From Basidiobolus ranarum (lineage: Eukaryota; Basidiobolomycota; Basidiobolomycetes; Basidiobolales), in NCBI GenBank assembly GCA_040143965.1, contig JASJQH010000110.1, forward strand, positions 1 through 28,915: a stretch of DNA of 28,915 bases, in the 5' to 3' direction. How positions within the stretch are numbered: the stretch's first letter is position 1; each line of letters starts with the position of its first letter. Made by a program: the position numbers and the translations under genes. The notes under the pieces are model-generated. The model had not been told where the DNA came from. It did no database searches and worked only from the letters and a program-made list of their open reading frames with translations. Below, piece after piece: positions 1 through 10,421 of the stretch.

Positions 1-233
1 GATACTGTACATCGGTAGGCCCCATTTGCTTCTCAACAAATACTTTACAACCTATAACGATCTTCTTCATGTACGCATTCGATCTGTCTCCTGGCTTATC
101 ACCAAGATCGCCTGCTTTCGGCCTAGAATTATGAAGTGTTGAATAAGCATGCACGTGCATATGTAGGAAAAGAGTATATTTAGTCCTGAAATGAAGAACT
201 TAAAAGTTACACTTACGTTAGAACACTATTCAT
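1..233 (-). CDS. 5' part of an unrecognised gene (cut by the window start)
   Basis: The minus strand carries an ATG at 233-231 followed by a 17-base exon (233-217, reading MNSVL plus a split Thr codon). A GTAAG donor follows, with an intron over 216-123 ending in TTCTAG. The second exon runs from 122 off the window edge. The reading phase joins cleanly and gives MNSVLTPKAGDLGDKPGD, then about 27 more residues including NAYMKKIVIGCKVFVEKQMG. Only about 45 residues are visible. They are hydrophilic, with no signal peptide or membrane segment, and I do not recognise the family. The start, splice signals and phase support a real gene; the function is unknown. It is divergent from the CHERP-like gene at 617, with which it shares a spacer of about 380 bases. 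Confidence 0.5.
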
Positions 234-616
234 AGAGTGGCTAAGTTTAAAAGGTGATTAGATAACTGCAATGTATGCAAAATATGTTCAACTAAACCAA
301 GTAGTCGAAACGCGAAATACGCCAGATAATAATCACCTGATCATGTATTTGTTTTTGTCATTTACTCTGTCTTTCGGATTGACTAATTTGACATGATGGT
401 TTACTATCTCACTTTAATCAATGATAACAAATATTGATGTATACTACCAGGATATTTATTCCTTTATTAATCAAATTGATAATCAACTGACAAAATTTTG
501 ATTATTTAAATTGTCCCTATTTGTAGTGCAATGTTGAAGAACCAAATACAAACGCACTTGTTGTAAGGTCTCTCTGAAAGTTACCTATTTCGCTCTACAC
601 AATAAATGTGGTAAAA
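234..616. promoter_or_regulatory. Divergent spacer between the partial gene and the CHERP-like gene
   Basis: This AT-rich spacer of 383 bases separates two divergently read start codons (233 on minus, 617 on plus). It should hold both promoters. I see no clear TATA box, RNA gene or repeat. A TTGCAG just above the minus-strand ATG could be the acceptor of a 5'-UTR intron of the partial gene. Confidence 0.4.
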
Positions 617-3313
617 ATGGATCTACCAAATAGAAATTCTCTTTCCGCCTCACCAAGGCCTCCTCCTCCGCAGAGTAGGTCTAATTCCTACCAAATTCAC
701 CAACACGTCATTCCTAACGATTGTTGCTTTTATAACTACACCAGATCCAGAAGAGTTGCTTGTGATTGACAAACTGGCTGAACAAACAGTGAAGAACCCG
801 GCTCTGGCGCAAATGGTACATACGCTTGTTATCAACATACCAACAATTTTATTGTTTTGAAAATGAAATCGATTAACGTGAGTTCAAACGAAATAATTTT
901 TCAAAACACGTAAATATCATTTCCCCAACTAGGTTATGCAACGACAGCTTGGGAATCCAAAATACAGTTTCATGAGACCTGATGGTCTGCATCATCAATA
1001 TTTCCAATGGAAAATTCAAATGATAAGACAAAGTGTTGGTGGTTATCATCAAAGTTCGTATTTGAATTACCCTCAGGCTGTTTAAGAGATTTACTAATAG
1101 CACGTCTTTAGCAGATCCTGAATATGCTTCCTTTAAGAACCACCCTGATGTTGGACTTGCTCACTTTTCGTCCGGAGTTCCATCCAATGACTCGTTTACC
1201 TCTGAACCCTTGGGGGATTATCACCGTGATTTGGCACAGTCTCTTGGAATGGATAAGGCAAAGAAAATTTCGACATTGTTGGAAGCCATTATTAAAGATT
1301 GCTCCCAAATCAATATCCAAGTATGTGACACCAACAAGCTGTAACCTTCGCACCCATCATAATTAACCAAACCAACATAGCATGGGAGAGCCTGGATATT
1401 CGACAATTGCTCCAGTCCATCTCATATTTATTGTTTAGCACAATGTTTATTGCGGATGTCATTATCACACGACTCTTTTGAATCAAGATTGCACATTCTT
1501 TACTTAGTCAACGACATGTTATTCCATAGGTACAGTTTCCACTAAGCACCCTTATTTGTAGCGAAATCTCAATCTAATTCAACCCATCGCAATAGTATTC
1601 GTCGGAGAAAGATTTGGATCAAGGACGCGCTATACCCGCATCTCATTCACATTTTAAGAGCTGCTTACTATGTCCCGAAGGTTACAGATCAACAGAAAGA
1701 AAAAGTAATGAAGGTATGATCTTGAGTTCATGTGTAGAATCAACCCGAAGTGTTAATTTGAAGATCAATCGAACTTAAGTCAATGAGCGGATCAATAGGT
1801 AGTTGCAATCTGGGAAGACAAAAGCTATTTTGAGCATTCAGTAATTGGCACCCTTAGGAGTGGCCTGGTATCTCCTAATGCCGATGCTACCCTGCCTCTG
1901 CACCCTGGATGTACGCCTGCTCGTATCCAGCCCGTCCCGTCTGGAATAAGACCAGCTTCGATGCCTCACGCTTATGTTACCCCATCTCTTGCTAATGCCC
2001 CTGTTGGTTTACACCGTGGTCCCACTCACTCTTTGACCAACTTACCTCAACAAAGTAACATCATTCCCCCTGCCACTCCTGAAAAGACAAAGAAGTACTT
2101 TGAGCTCCCTTGCAGCTCGATGATATCCCAAGTCCATGTTAGTAATTTGACTCTTGTATTTTTGTCTCAAATCAACGTGGATCTAACCAATATGTTACAT
2201 TTCTAGCTCAAGGAGGGAGCATACGCACCTATTAAAATATCTGCGATGAAAAACTTCAATGCTCCAACACAGATAAATGCTGATATCCATATCGCCGTTG
2301 ACGACTTTTATAAAGAGCTTTCAGAAGTGGCTGAAGGAGAAGATGGTCATACAAGTAGTAAAGACACGTTTGATTCTGAAGGTTGGAAACATGGTCTTCT
2401 AGATGATTATTATCGTAATATGCAAGCGACTCTTCATAGGCATAGAAGTTCCAGTCCCTATGATCGATCCCGCGGGTCGTCTTATTCCAGAGGTCGGAGT
2501 AAGTATAAATCGTATTCATCTCGCGATAGCTCTCGTAGCCGTAGCGGAAGTAGCTACAACTCTCGTAGAGGAGATCGCTCTAGATCACGATCTCGCAGCC
2601 GATCTAGTGCTTCAAGCGATGGACGCCATCGTAAGAACTCCAGACGAATTCGCTCTAGCTCTCGTAGTCGAAGCCGTAGTAGAAATCGAGGACGTAGTCG
2701 AAGTCCAAACCGGAGTAAACGTGAAAGCACCAGAAGAGGCTACCCTCGTTCCATATCTCGATCTAGATCAAGAACGCGCTCTAGATCACGATCCAGGAGC
2801 AATATAGATTATGGAAAATCCACTCGACAGTCTCAAGCATCCAATTTTGACGCACCCATCCCAGAACAGAATGTTGGGTTCAAGTTGTTAAGAAAATTAG
2901 GTAGATTAAGCATGAACTTGCAGTTGATTTTCCCGATACTTATTATTTTTATCTAGGCTGGGATCAACAATCCGAATCTAGGTCGTCGGGATTGAGTCCA
3001 AATGATACTCTTGCAACTGCCAATGTCCAAAGCGGTGAAATGAAATACTTTGGCCTTGGCCATGGCGATGGAAATAGGCGTGGCGATGATTTTGAAAGCT
3101 TCCGTCGCTCCCGAAGCTATACGTATAACCGCTCTGAAATGCCCAGCTCACAAGAACCCGTAGGATGTTTCCGATGTGGCCAAGTAAGTTCGCTCTATAG
3201 TTTTATTTCTAGTCAGTCTGTGTTTCATTTGCACCGGCACTAACTACCACTTACGTTTCCTTCTACCTTAGGTTGGCCATCTCGCTCGGGACTGTCGTTC
3301 GCACATCCCATAA
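617..3313 (+). CDS. CHERP: CHERP-like splicing factor (SURP, CID, RS region, C-terminal zinc knuckle)
   Basis: Ten exons: 617-674, 745-815, 933-1053, 1112-1320, 1381-1529, 1596-1713, 1799-2137, 2207-2900, 2957-3183 and 3272-3313, about 675 aa. The order of parts follows animal CHERP, a U2 snRNP-associated splicing factor. A SURP module lies at about residues 20-70 (IDKLAEQTVKNPALAQM, then NPKYSF). A CTD-interacting domain follows at about 120-255, with WIFDNC, LHILYLVNDMLFH and IWEDKSYF. Then come the block KYFELP...SEGWKHGLLDDYYRNM and a long RS-rich stretch at about 430-560. The G-patch site reads NVGFKLLRKLGW but then loses its glycines. The tail adds CFRCGQVGHLARDC, a CX2CX4HX4C zinc knuckle not known to me in animal CHERP. 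The ATG sits in AAAATGG context. The family call is firm; exact exon edges are less so, and exon 4 may start at 1115. Confidence 0.85.
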
Positions 3314-3841
3314 AGGCCTAAACGTATATATCATGAATTTTTTGTTGTCTATTCAGTAAATCTATAAACATCTCATTTGATAGAAACCCCCTTTTTTGCC
3401 CGATATTTGGATGCCTACATGTATTCTGTATCTGAATCCCACAATTGTAGCAACTGACAGATTGGCTCGAAGTACGGACCATTCATTGTACATGGTACCT
3501 ACTTTACGCATACATGTTTGTGGACCTTGCCCTATACGAAAATCCATTTTATTAAACAATAATATCATTCATGTTCTCCAGTCATAATTATTTTTGGTCT
3601 CCAATTTGTGAATTTTTCCTGATCAAGGTCTCCAATCTCATTATTATGCATGTAACCTAAATAATCTTGATGACAACGATCCCAGTCACAACTCAAAGAT
3701 ACTAGTCTAGATTCTCTTTTTTAATGCTTAATTTTTTGTTTCACTTAACAAACGGTACAATTCTGATTTACTCTGTTAAGCAAACTTTATACTAGAGTCT
3801 TCACTACAGTGCACCTTCAACCTCATATTTTCCCCTTGTAA
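3314..3841. other. Spacer between the CHERP-like gene and the Gfo/Idh/MocA-fold gene
   Basis: AT-rich spacer of about 530 bases. It should hold the 3' UTR of the upstream gene and the promoter, and perhaps a missed first exon, of the downstream gene. Short open frames here (for example 3396-3587) have no splice support or family resemblance. I see no RNA gene or repeat. Confidence 0.4.
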
Positions 3842-5838
3842 TTACTTCTCAAACTGGATCCACCTTATTTATTTTCTTCAAGCCAATCGGCTTATCACAA
3901 TGCTGCTTTTTCTAGTGCGTCTCCACTTAACAATAGAATTATCAGTGTATGTGTTGTAGGTGCCGGAAATAGGTTAGTAGTAATTTAGAGAAGCAATTGA
4001 AGTTAAATGAAAACGGTCTATATTGTTGGAGAAGTCAATTAATTTCTGTTATACTTATATATATTTTTGTTTCAAAAAGAGGTTCTCTATGTGCCAGCTT
4101 TGCCCTACAGAACCAGCATCTCATGAAGCTGGTAGCTTTAGCTTGTCCTATTGATTTTCGTCGATACAATCTGGCACAGGTAAGTTTGTTTAACTATGCT
4201 AAAGTATTCGTAATCTCACCAAGAAAATATCTAGCGTCACGCTATTCCCCCTGAAATGACCTTTGCTGATTGGAGAGAGGTATATTACTTACCAATACAG
4301 ATGAACGAATTAAAAAAAACTCTTATTAACTCAAATCATCAGCTATCTTCTAAACCAAAACTTGCCGATGCTGTAATAATAACCTCGGTCGATGATAAAC
4401 TAAGAGATGGGCAAATTGTTGGTATGTGAGGAATTCATTTTAGTGAATATTCTTAGATAATACATCTCAATAGCTCTTTTCTCCTATGTCCAAGTCTTTG
4501 CGGAAAAACACTATCACATTTTATTGGAGTCACCGGTAACGTTGAGCTTACTGACATGTAAAAAATTAGCCGATTCCGCTATCCGGAACCAGGTACATCC
4601 CTTCTTTGAAAATCCATCGTTGGTTATAATTGACGAATTTCATAGGTAATTTTTGCAATGGGGAATGCGCTACGTTATACTGCTTACAATCTCACTATTA
4701 AACGTATCCTCGACTCGGGAACCATTGGTGAAGTTATGAATATCCAGCACGTTGCTCCTCTTGGGACATTTCGATTACAATCCACGGTAAAACTATTTTC
4801 TAGTGAACTCACTTTGTAAAAATTCGATTCTAAGTCAAGTAACAGGATTCAGGAATATTTGCTCGAAGATATAGAAGAGAATCCAGCTCTATGTTAGCGA
4901 ACAGCTTATCTGACGTTGATCTGGTATCTTGGTTTATGGGACGAAGATGCCGTATTATTAGTTCTTTTGGAAGTTTCTACTCAGACTCTAGTTATTTTGA
5001 GAACAAGTACTGAGGTTAATTTTTTGGTTATTGTAAGCACCTTTATTGATTTTTACACTTAAGTAGCTCCTTTACATCAAGCAACTCCCCCATACCTCGT
5101 TCATCCCCAGTCATCTCCTGCGAAGAAGATAATGGGATACTCTCCCTGATGAACATCGGTTAGCAATCTCTTGTCCACTCGATACTCTGTATCACTTACT
5201 AACTTATATTTGCTAGAAACGCCACTACCATCTGCTGCAAGTTCGCCCTCAGAAGAAAATGGACATCAAGTATAGTAAATTTCACTATACCATGCTGAAA
5301 ACACCCGCTAAACTTTTGTAGAACATTAATATGGAGTTCGATGGAGATAAAACATGCAGCATCACTTTAATTGCGTGCTCTGAAGGTGTGTTACCCCGTC
5401 GGACTAGGATATTCGGAAATCTTGGTGAACTTGATGGAGACGGTGAAATAGTTCGAGTATTCAATTTTCTCACCCGTCGGAGTGAGGTTATTAGACCCGA
5501 GGTCTTTCGCGGAGGGGATATCCTTGATGGTTAGTTCACTTTAATTATCTTTGGCATGCCCTAATATTAACATTCAAACTAGAAAAGTACTGCGGGGAAT
5601 ATGGGCTGGTGCGCAAGTTTGTCGAGGCCATTGCCGCCGGAGAATCCATGAATGGGTATGGCGATGCTGAAGAAATATTGGGTATTGTGATGATTAGATA
5701 ATGGACTTGAATCGCACTTTGCTAATCCATCTTATGATAGACTCCTACGTATATGTGACGGCAGCGGAGCACGCGAATAAAACCGAAACTGTAGTAAATG
5801 TTGATGATTTTCGCCGTAGAGCCTTCGAAGAAGTATGA
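3842..5838 (+). CDS. Gfo/Idh/MocA-fold protein with lost catalytic residues; 5' end unresolved
   Basis: Twelve short exons read in phase: to 3972, 4080-4179, 4235-4279, 4343-4421, 4474-4592, 4646-4786, 4846-5006, 5064-5158, 5217-5269, 5322-5529, 5583-5681 and 5741-5838. The product is about 440 aa. The N-terminal Rossmann motif VVGAGNRG is intact. Family landmarks follow: FAMGNALRYTAYN, LDSGTIGEVMNIQH, IISSFGSF, MEFDGDKT and LGELDGDGE. These place it with fungal NAD(P)-dependent sugar-type oxidoreductases. The family's EKP motif reads ESP (4527-4535), and the His of the HDID motif is Ser (SLSDVD, 4909-4911). The Cys-rich segment usual in the middle is replaced by a Ser-rich linker of about 50 residues. 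No ATG lies in frame before the Rossmann motif; the frame is merely open from 3842, and an acceptor at 3915 would allow an upstream exon. The fold is well supported. Whether it is a pseudoenzyme or a dying gene is open. Confidence 0.75.
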
Positions 5839-6340
5839 CATCTACACCAACCCCAACCCACATGTAAACCCAAAATGTGTAGAAAGTAAGATACATCCAC
5901 GGTATCACCCCTTTTTGTCGCCAAAATTTCCATTACTTGTTTGTGCGATACCTCACACTAATACAGTCTAGATGGGAGGAAGTGCCATGGTAAAGATATT
6001 TCCGGAATCTGCTCATCACTTGTTTAGATATGATTGCCGAATACATATAAATGTCTTGTACTATTCAACAATGTAAATTGATCTAAATTTTGTATAGATA
6101 AATGCTCATTCTTCCTTACAAATCATTTCCAATTGGAGTAAAATCACTGCTCTTCCCTAGCTATATTTAGCTTAAGTTTCAATCAACATTTATTCTATTG
6201 ACCCGCAATTGCTGTTTCTAGCTATAAGAAACTACCCTTTAACTGACGTAAGTTTGAGTATCAATCGCCCGCGGTAACCATAAGAGGTAAGACATAAGAA
6301 TCCACAACAATATACTTGTCTGGTGATTAATAGATAAGAA
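5839..6340. other. Convergent 3' spacer
   Basis: About 500 AT-rich bases between two genes that read toward each other (stops at 5838 and 6341). It should hold both 3' UTRs and polyadenylation sites. I see no gene, repeat or structured element. Confidence 0.4.
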
Positions 6341-7419
6341 TTAGGCTTCAGACTTTGACTTCTTTGAGGGAGACTCGTTTTGACTCTAAGTAAACAAGCA
6401 ACCTATTTAGAATATTGTTTGAGATACATTAGACGAGTCTTTCTTACCTGTAGAGCATCGCCGAAGCGTTCAGCTCGTTTTCTTCTTCTTTCTTCTTCTT
6501 CGGGGTCAAGAGGGACTTGACTAGCCAACTTTTTGTTAACAACACCAAATCGTTCTTGTCTTTTTTTCAATGTCTCTGGTTCAATTTGCTGCAAAGATCG
6601 TTAATAAATAGCCTATTACTTAATAATGAATAGACCTTCACTAAATTTACCACATTATTTCGAAGAACAGTATTCCCTGGTTTGCCGCCTCTACCTCTAT
6701 TACCCTTACGTTCGCCCAATGGAAGATCCAATGAACTAACTTTAGCCGCATCCCCTTCAGAGGTAGTGGTACCGAATTTCATTGAACGTTCAACAACCTT
6801 TGTAGAATCCGAAAGAGGAATACCAAAACGTAGAGCTCTTTGTCTTCGCTTTTCAAGCTCTGCGGCTACTATTGCTTCTTCTGCTTTAGCATTGACACTA
6901 TTATCTTCTACCACTTTCTCCTCAACCTTTTCTTCGTCTACTTTGACTTCGGAAATGGGTTGTTCAAGTGAATCGGTTGGTGGAACGTCGGATTCCTCTT
7001 TAGCAGGTGTATCTGACTTGATTAACTCTTCAGGAAGTTGAACCTCAGTATTCTCTGAAGCCTCAGCATCGTTTGTATCACCACGAAGTTCTGGTGGAAG
7101 ATCAGCACTATGATAAAAAAAACGCGAAAATAAGAGTCGACACGTTCGTCAGTTCCCAAGGTAACTAATAAGAATACACCAGAAAATAAATGTCGACATA
7201 CTCATTACTTAAACCCGCTTCATTCCAGTCAAAGTTCTCAGGTGGAGCTAAATCGGGGAGTTCTTCGTCTTCGTGTGAACCTTTGATCTTATAATGTTCA
7301 CTGATACGGGCAAGTAAATCTTCTTTTTTTCCAGCTACTGATAGACCTTCTTTGGTTAAAAGTTCTTTCAAGTCTGCTACTTTAAGTTTTTTTAAAGAAG
7401 TCAAATCTAAGGTGGACAT
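6341..7419 (-). CDS. THO1: SARNP/Tho1-type SAP-domain mRNA-export protein
   Basis: Four exons on minus: 7419-7202, 7107-6636, 6588-6448 and 6385-6341, giving 291 aa. An N-terminal SAP domain at residues 6-42 (LKVADLKELLTKEGLSVAGK) predicts DNA or RNA binding. The middle is acidic, with many Glu, Asp and Pro. The C-terminal part carries four short motifs: RALRFG (163-168), RSMKFG (180-185), RQERFG (241-245) and RAERFG (268-273). Such motifs in SARNP/Tho1 bind the DEAD-box helicase DDX39B/Sub2 of the TREX pathway; that is family knowledge. An RGRGG stretch lies between the second and third. If the last intron (6447-6386, GTAAGA...TTACTTAG) were retained, the protein would instead end in VRKTRLMYLKQYSK. 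A TATATATA lies about 50 bases upstream of the start. Confidence 0.88.
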
Positions 7420-7844
7420 GGTTTAACGCGATATATAATATAGTAATACTTTAATGAATAAACACGTATATATAGTTTACTCACCAGTGAATAAAGTGGC
7501 GGTTGGGTTATGCGTAATGTCACTTTCACCATTACATCACCCTCTAAAGTTGGATTAATTTGGAAATTTAGTGGGATTAAATGTGGATTAACTTCTCCCT
7601 GAATTATCTTAATTTTCAGTTAAAAAACGATAAATACAAGTTTTGGCAAGCAAAACAAGGGAATTTGGAGTAAATGTAGTATTTCAATTAATTTATTGTC
7701 AGTTAAGAGAATCGATGGCTCACTTCATGTTTATTCAAGATCAATGATTAATGGGTATAATAACTTGATCAAGAAATCAAAATTTTCTTTTCATTAAAAT
7801 ATATACTATGATTTCAAATCATACTAAAAGTACAAATAAGTGGA
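7420..7844. other. Spacer between SARNP/Tho1 start and Atg22 end
   Basis: About 425 bases upstream of the minus-strand SAP gene and downstream of the Atg22 stop. A TATATATA stretch near 7466-7473 suits a TATA box for the SAP gene. The rest is AT-rich, and I see no gene in it. Confidence 0.4.
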
Positions 7845-9563
7845 TTAAATATCTTCTTGTATGTGCTGGAAGTGATCATGACGTTCTTCATTGAAATCTC
7901 CTTCGATAAAGCGTACAGCCTGTGCTTTACCCTTGGTGACATTCACGGTGGCAATCACGAAGAGTGGGAAGAAAAGCATAGCGAGTAATGGCCAGAATGA
8001 ATAACGAAGGTTTTTGGTGGCATCGGTGATAGCACCAGTAATCAAAGGACCAATCCAAGCCGAACCTTTATCAGTGATTTGATAAAGACTGAAGAATTCA
8101 TTCTCCATTCCCTTTGGAATCAGCTCACCGAACATTACACGACAGTAGGACTGAATAGCTCCCAGGAGAAGTCCGATCCATACACATACTATCCATGCTT
8201 CGAACTTGTGCTTCAACCCAAATGGAGCAACAAAGCCTAAAAGCCCGTAAAGTGGCAGTAAGATATAAAGCGAGATAATAATGACGATCATTCGCTTAGT
8301 AGATAGACGTAATTTCCGTTGGATAAATAACCATCCCACGCTACCAATACCAGCACATAGTGGGACAATTATACCGGCAATTAGAAGTTCAACGTAGCCC
8401 ATTCCGAGGGTTGTTTTGGCGAATAGAATGGCAACCGAGGTGATGGTGTTGATGGCGTCAGAGACAAAGAACCAACATAGAAGGAACAAAAAGATTTGTC
8501 CTAATCTTGGGATATGGCACAGTGTTCTGAATACCTTTTTCCATGAGTAGAACACATATGACTCGCCTGGTGGCAATGGTGGTCCTGGACGAGGTCTAAG
8601 CCATCTGAATGGCGCATAACTGAAGACCAACCACCATATACTGCTGAAAGCACAAGCTATTTGCATACTATAAACCAATGTCAATTAATAAAAGAACCAT
8701 TTGAGGTAGAATGAGAGTTAACATACCTAAATACGGTACTTCCGGAAAAGTATACAATTACGGCACCAAGAATTAGAACCAACACACCAGCCAGATAACC
8801 CCAGGCCATGCTTCTACCGGAGATAGTATTTGCAATACGTTCTGAGGTCTCATGGTATTCGGTTTGACTACCATGCATACGCATTTGAACAACCTCCGAA
8901 TGATTGCGAGTAAGGGTAGGGATATAGGCCGAATAGAAAAGATAAGAAGCACCGAAGCATATAGTAGCTACACTACTTGTGAGGGCTACCACCCAATAGA
9001 GTTCGGGCTTATAGGCAGCCATCATGGAGATACCAGAAATGGCACCCAATATACCAAAGAAAAGCAACATGATTTTTCTCCAATCTGATAAATAGGTCAG
9101 TAACTTGACATTGAAATCATAGAAGCAAAAGATAACTTACTTCCATGATCAGCTATAGCACCACAACTGATAAATACAATAGCTTGAGCTGCTACAGCAA
9201 ATGCACGTATATACAGTGAGTAGGTATTCGTATCTATGTATCCACTACCGAATTTAACCACGCAAACGTAGTCAGTTAGGGAAGTATTACAGGGCGTAAC
9301 TAAATCTTGCTGCAAACCAGCCTCGGCGGCCAGAGATTCAAGAATCAATGGGATAAAAACCGACATGGCCGAGACGGAGAAAGGCTCGATCTAAACGAAT
9401 GCAAATAGCATCAGTATGAATTCCTTGAAGAAGCACATGTGTTTGTATATGTACTTACAGCCCATGAATAGCTATACCACGCGAGTAACTCGGTTTTACT
9501 GACTAAAGGAGAGTCCTGATCTGACTCTAGGTCAAAATGCTCCACTTTTTTTTGTTCACCCAT
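7845..9563 (-). CDS. ATG22: Atg22-type vacuolar amino-acid effluxer (MFS)
   Basis: Four exons on minus: 9563-9459, 9390-9141, 9084-8727 and 8667-7845, giving 511 aa. After a charged N-terminus (MGEQKKVEHFDLESDQD) comes WYSYSWAIEPFSVSA, the usual start of Atg22. About eleven to twelve hydrophobic segments follow. Other landmarks are the central SERIANTISGRSMAWGYLAG, the loop LRPRPGPPLPPGE, and CWFFVSDAINTITSVAILFA. Atg22 exports amino acids from the vacuole after autophagic breakdown; that is family knowledge. The length fits fungal Atg22. The start was chosen because exon 1 reads directly into the first membrane segment in phase. Nothing looks broken. Confidence 0.92.
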
Positions 9564-10239
9564 GAATGAAGTGTTAAAAAATGGCTTTAGAAGGTCAGAG
9601 AACTTAGAAGTTAGGGTTTAGTAGGGCTGGCTCTTGTGTAATATCCAGGAAAATGAAGTGTTTATTCAAAGCAAAGCTGAGAAACAATATTCTCGGCGTA
9701 TTAAATGGCTTGGAAATCCCGACTTAGTCGATGATCAATAACCAATAAATATGTGATTGCTTGCCTGTGACCTCAAAGACAGAAATTTCATTGGTGGCGT
9801 GGGATGTTTTCCATGTGAGCTTCTATTGATGGTGTGACGTTCTAGTAATGAAAACCTTGCTCAAGAAAACTCTTCTTTGGAATCGCTGCGTGTGGCGAAC
9901 ACTAAATATATATGTGCACTTACCATAAGAGGAGCCAATACTTCTCGGGTTTTCTATCATATATACATAATAACCATCGGGTATATAGTGCTTGTAGTAA
10001 AGTATAAATTAACCATATTGATCATTTGAACTCCAGTTTGGTACAGAGTGTGACAGGGAGCGTGTAACATTCCCTCGAATCGATAGGCTTAGAACATTAG
10101 GTTAGATTATTATTGTGAACAAATAAGGAAATCCAAAGAAGCCTAATCCAATGATTCGTTCTTCGTTGCACCACTAATAAAATGATGAGTATTGAATTCA
10201 AGATGATTACTTAGAATGGGAATATACCAATTTAACCTA
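9564..10239. other. Upstream spacer of Atg22
   Basis: About 675 AT-rich bases above the Atg22 start. It should hold the Atg22 promoter. I see no gene, RNA or strong motif; runs such as AAATATATAT near 9905 and CATATATACATAA near 9960 could be TATA-like on either strand. Confidence 0.35.
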
Positions 10240-10358
10240 GATAAAGATGGAGATATCGGTTTCCATAATGATAAAAAAGGAGTTATCGGTGTTTAAAATT
10301 ATAAAGATGGATCTATCAGTTCGTAAATTGATAAAGATGGGAATCTTAGTATTATGCC
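10240..10358. repeat. Degenerate tandem repeat, about four units of 30 bases
   Basis: Four imperfect copies begin GATAAAGATGGAGATATCGG (10240), GATAAAAAAGGAGTTATCGG (10270), ATAAAGATGGATCTATCAG (10301) and GATAAAGATGGGAATCTTAG (10330). The spacing is 29 to 31 bases. The first half of each unit is better kept than the second. It lies between Atg22 and the GPI-type gene, away from any assigned exon. It could be an old minisatellite or a set of protein-binding sites. Confidence 0.6.
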
Positions 10359-10421
10359 ACGTTTTATCAATTCGGTGATAACTCTAGATGGTCAGAGCTC
10401 CAGTATATCGATACTAAAAAG

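Noticed and set aside
2403-2807. A 134-residue plus-strand frame inside the CHERP-like gene
   Set aside because: It is an out-of-frame shadow of the RS-coding repeats; its Val/Ala/Asp-rich product mirrors the serine-arginine codons.
3396-3587. A 63-residue frame in the spacer after the CHERP-like gene
   Set aside because: No splice link, family likeness or codon pattern of a gene; overlaps an equally long frame on the other strand.
10240-10310. An EF-hand-like string (DKDGDIGFHNDKKG) read from the tandem repeat
   Set aside because: It arises from the repeat unit GATAAAGATGG, ends quickly at a stop and lacks the other helix of an EF hand.
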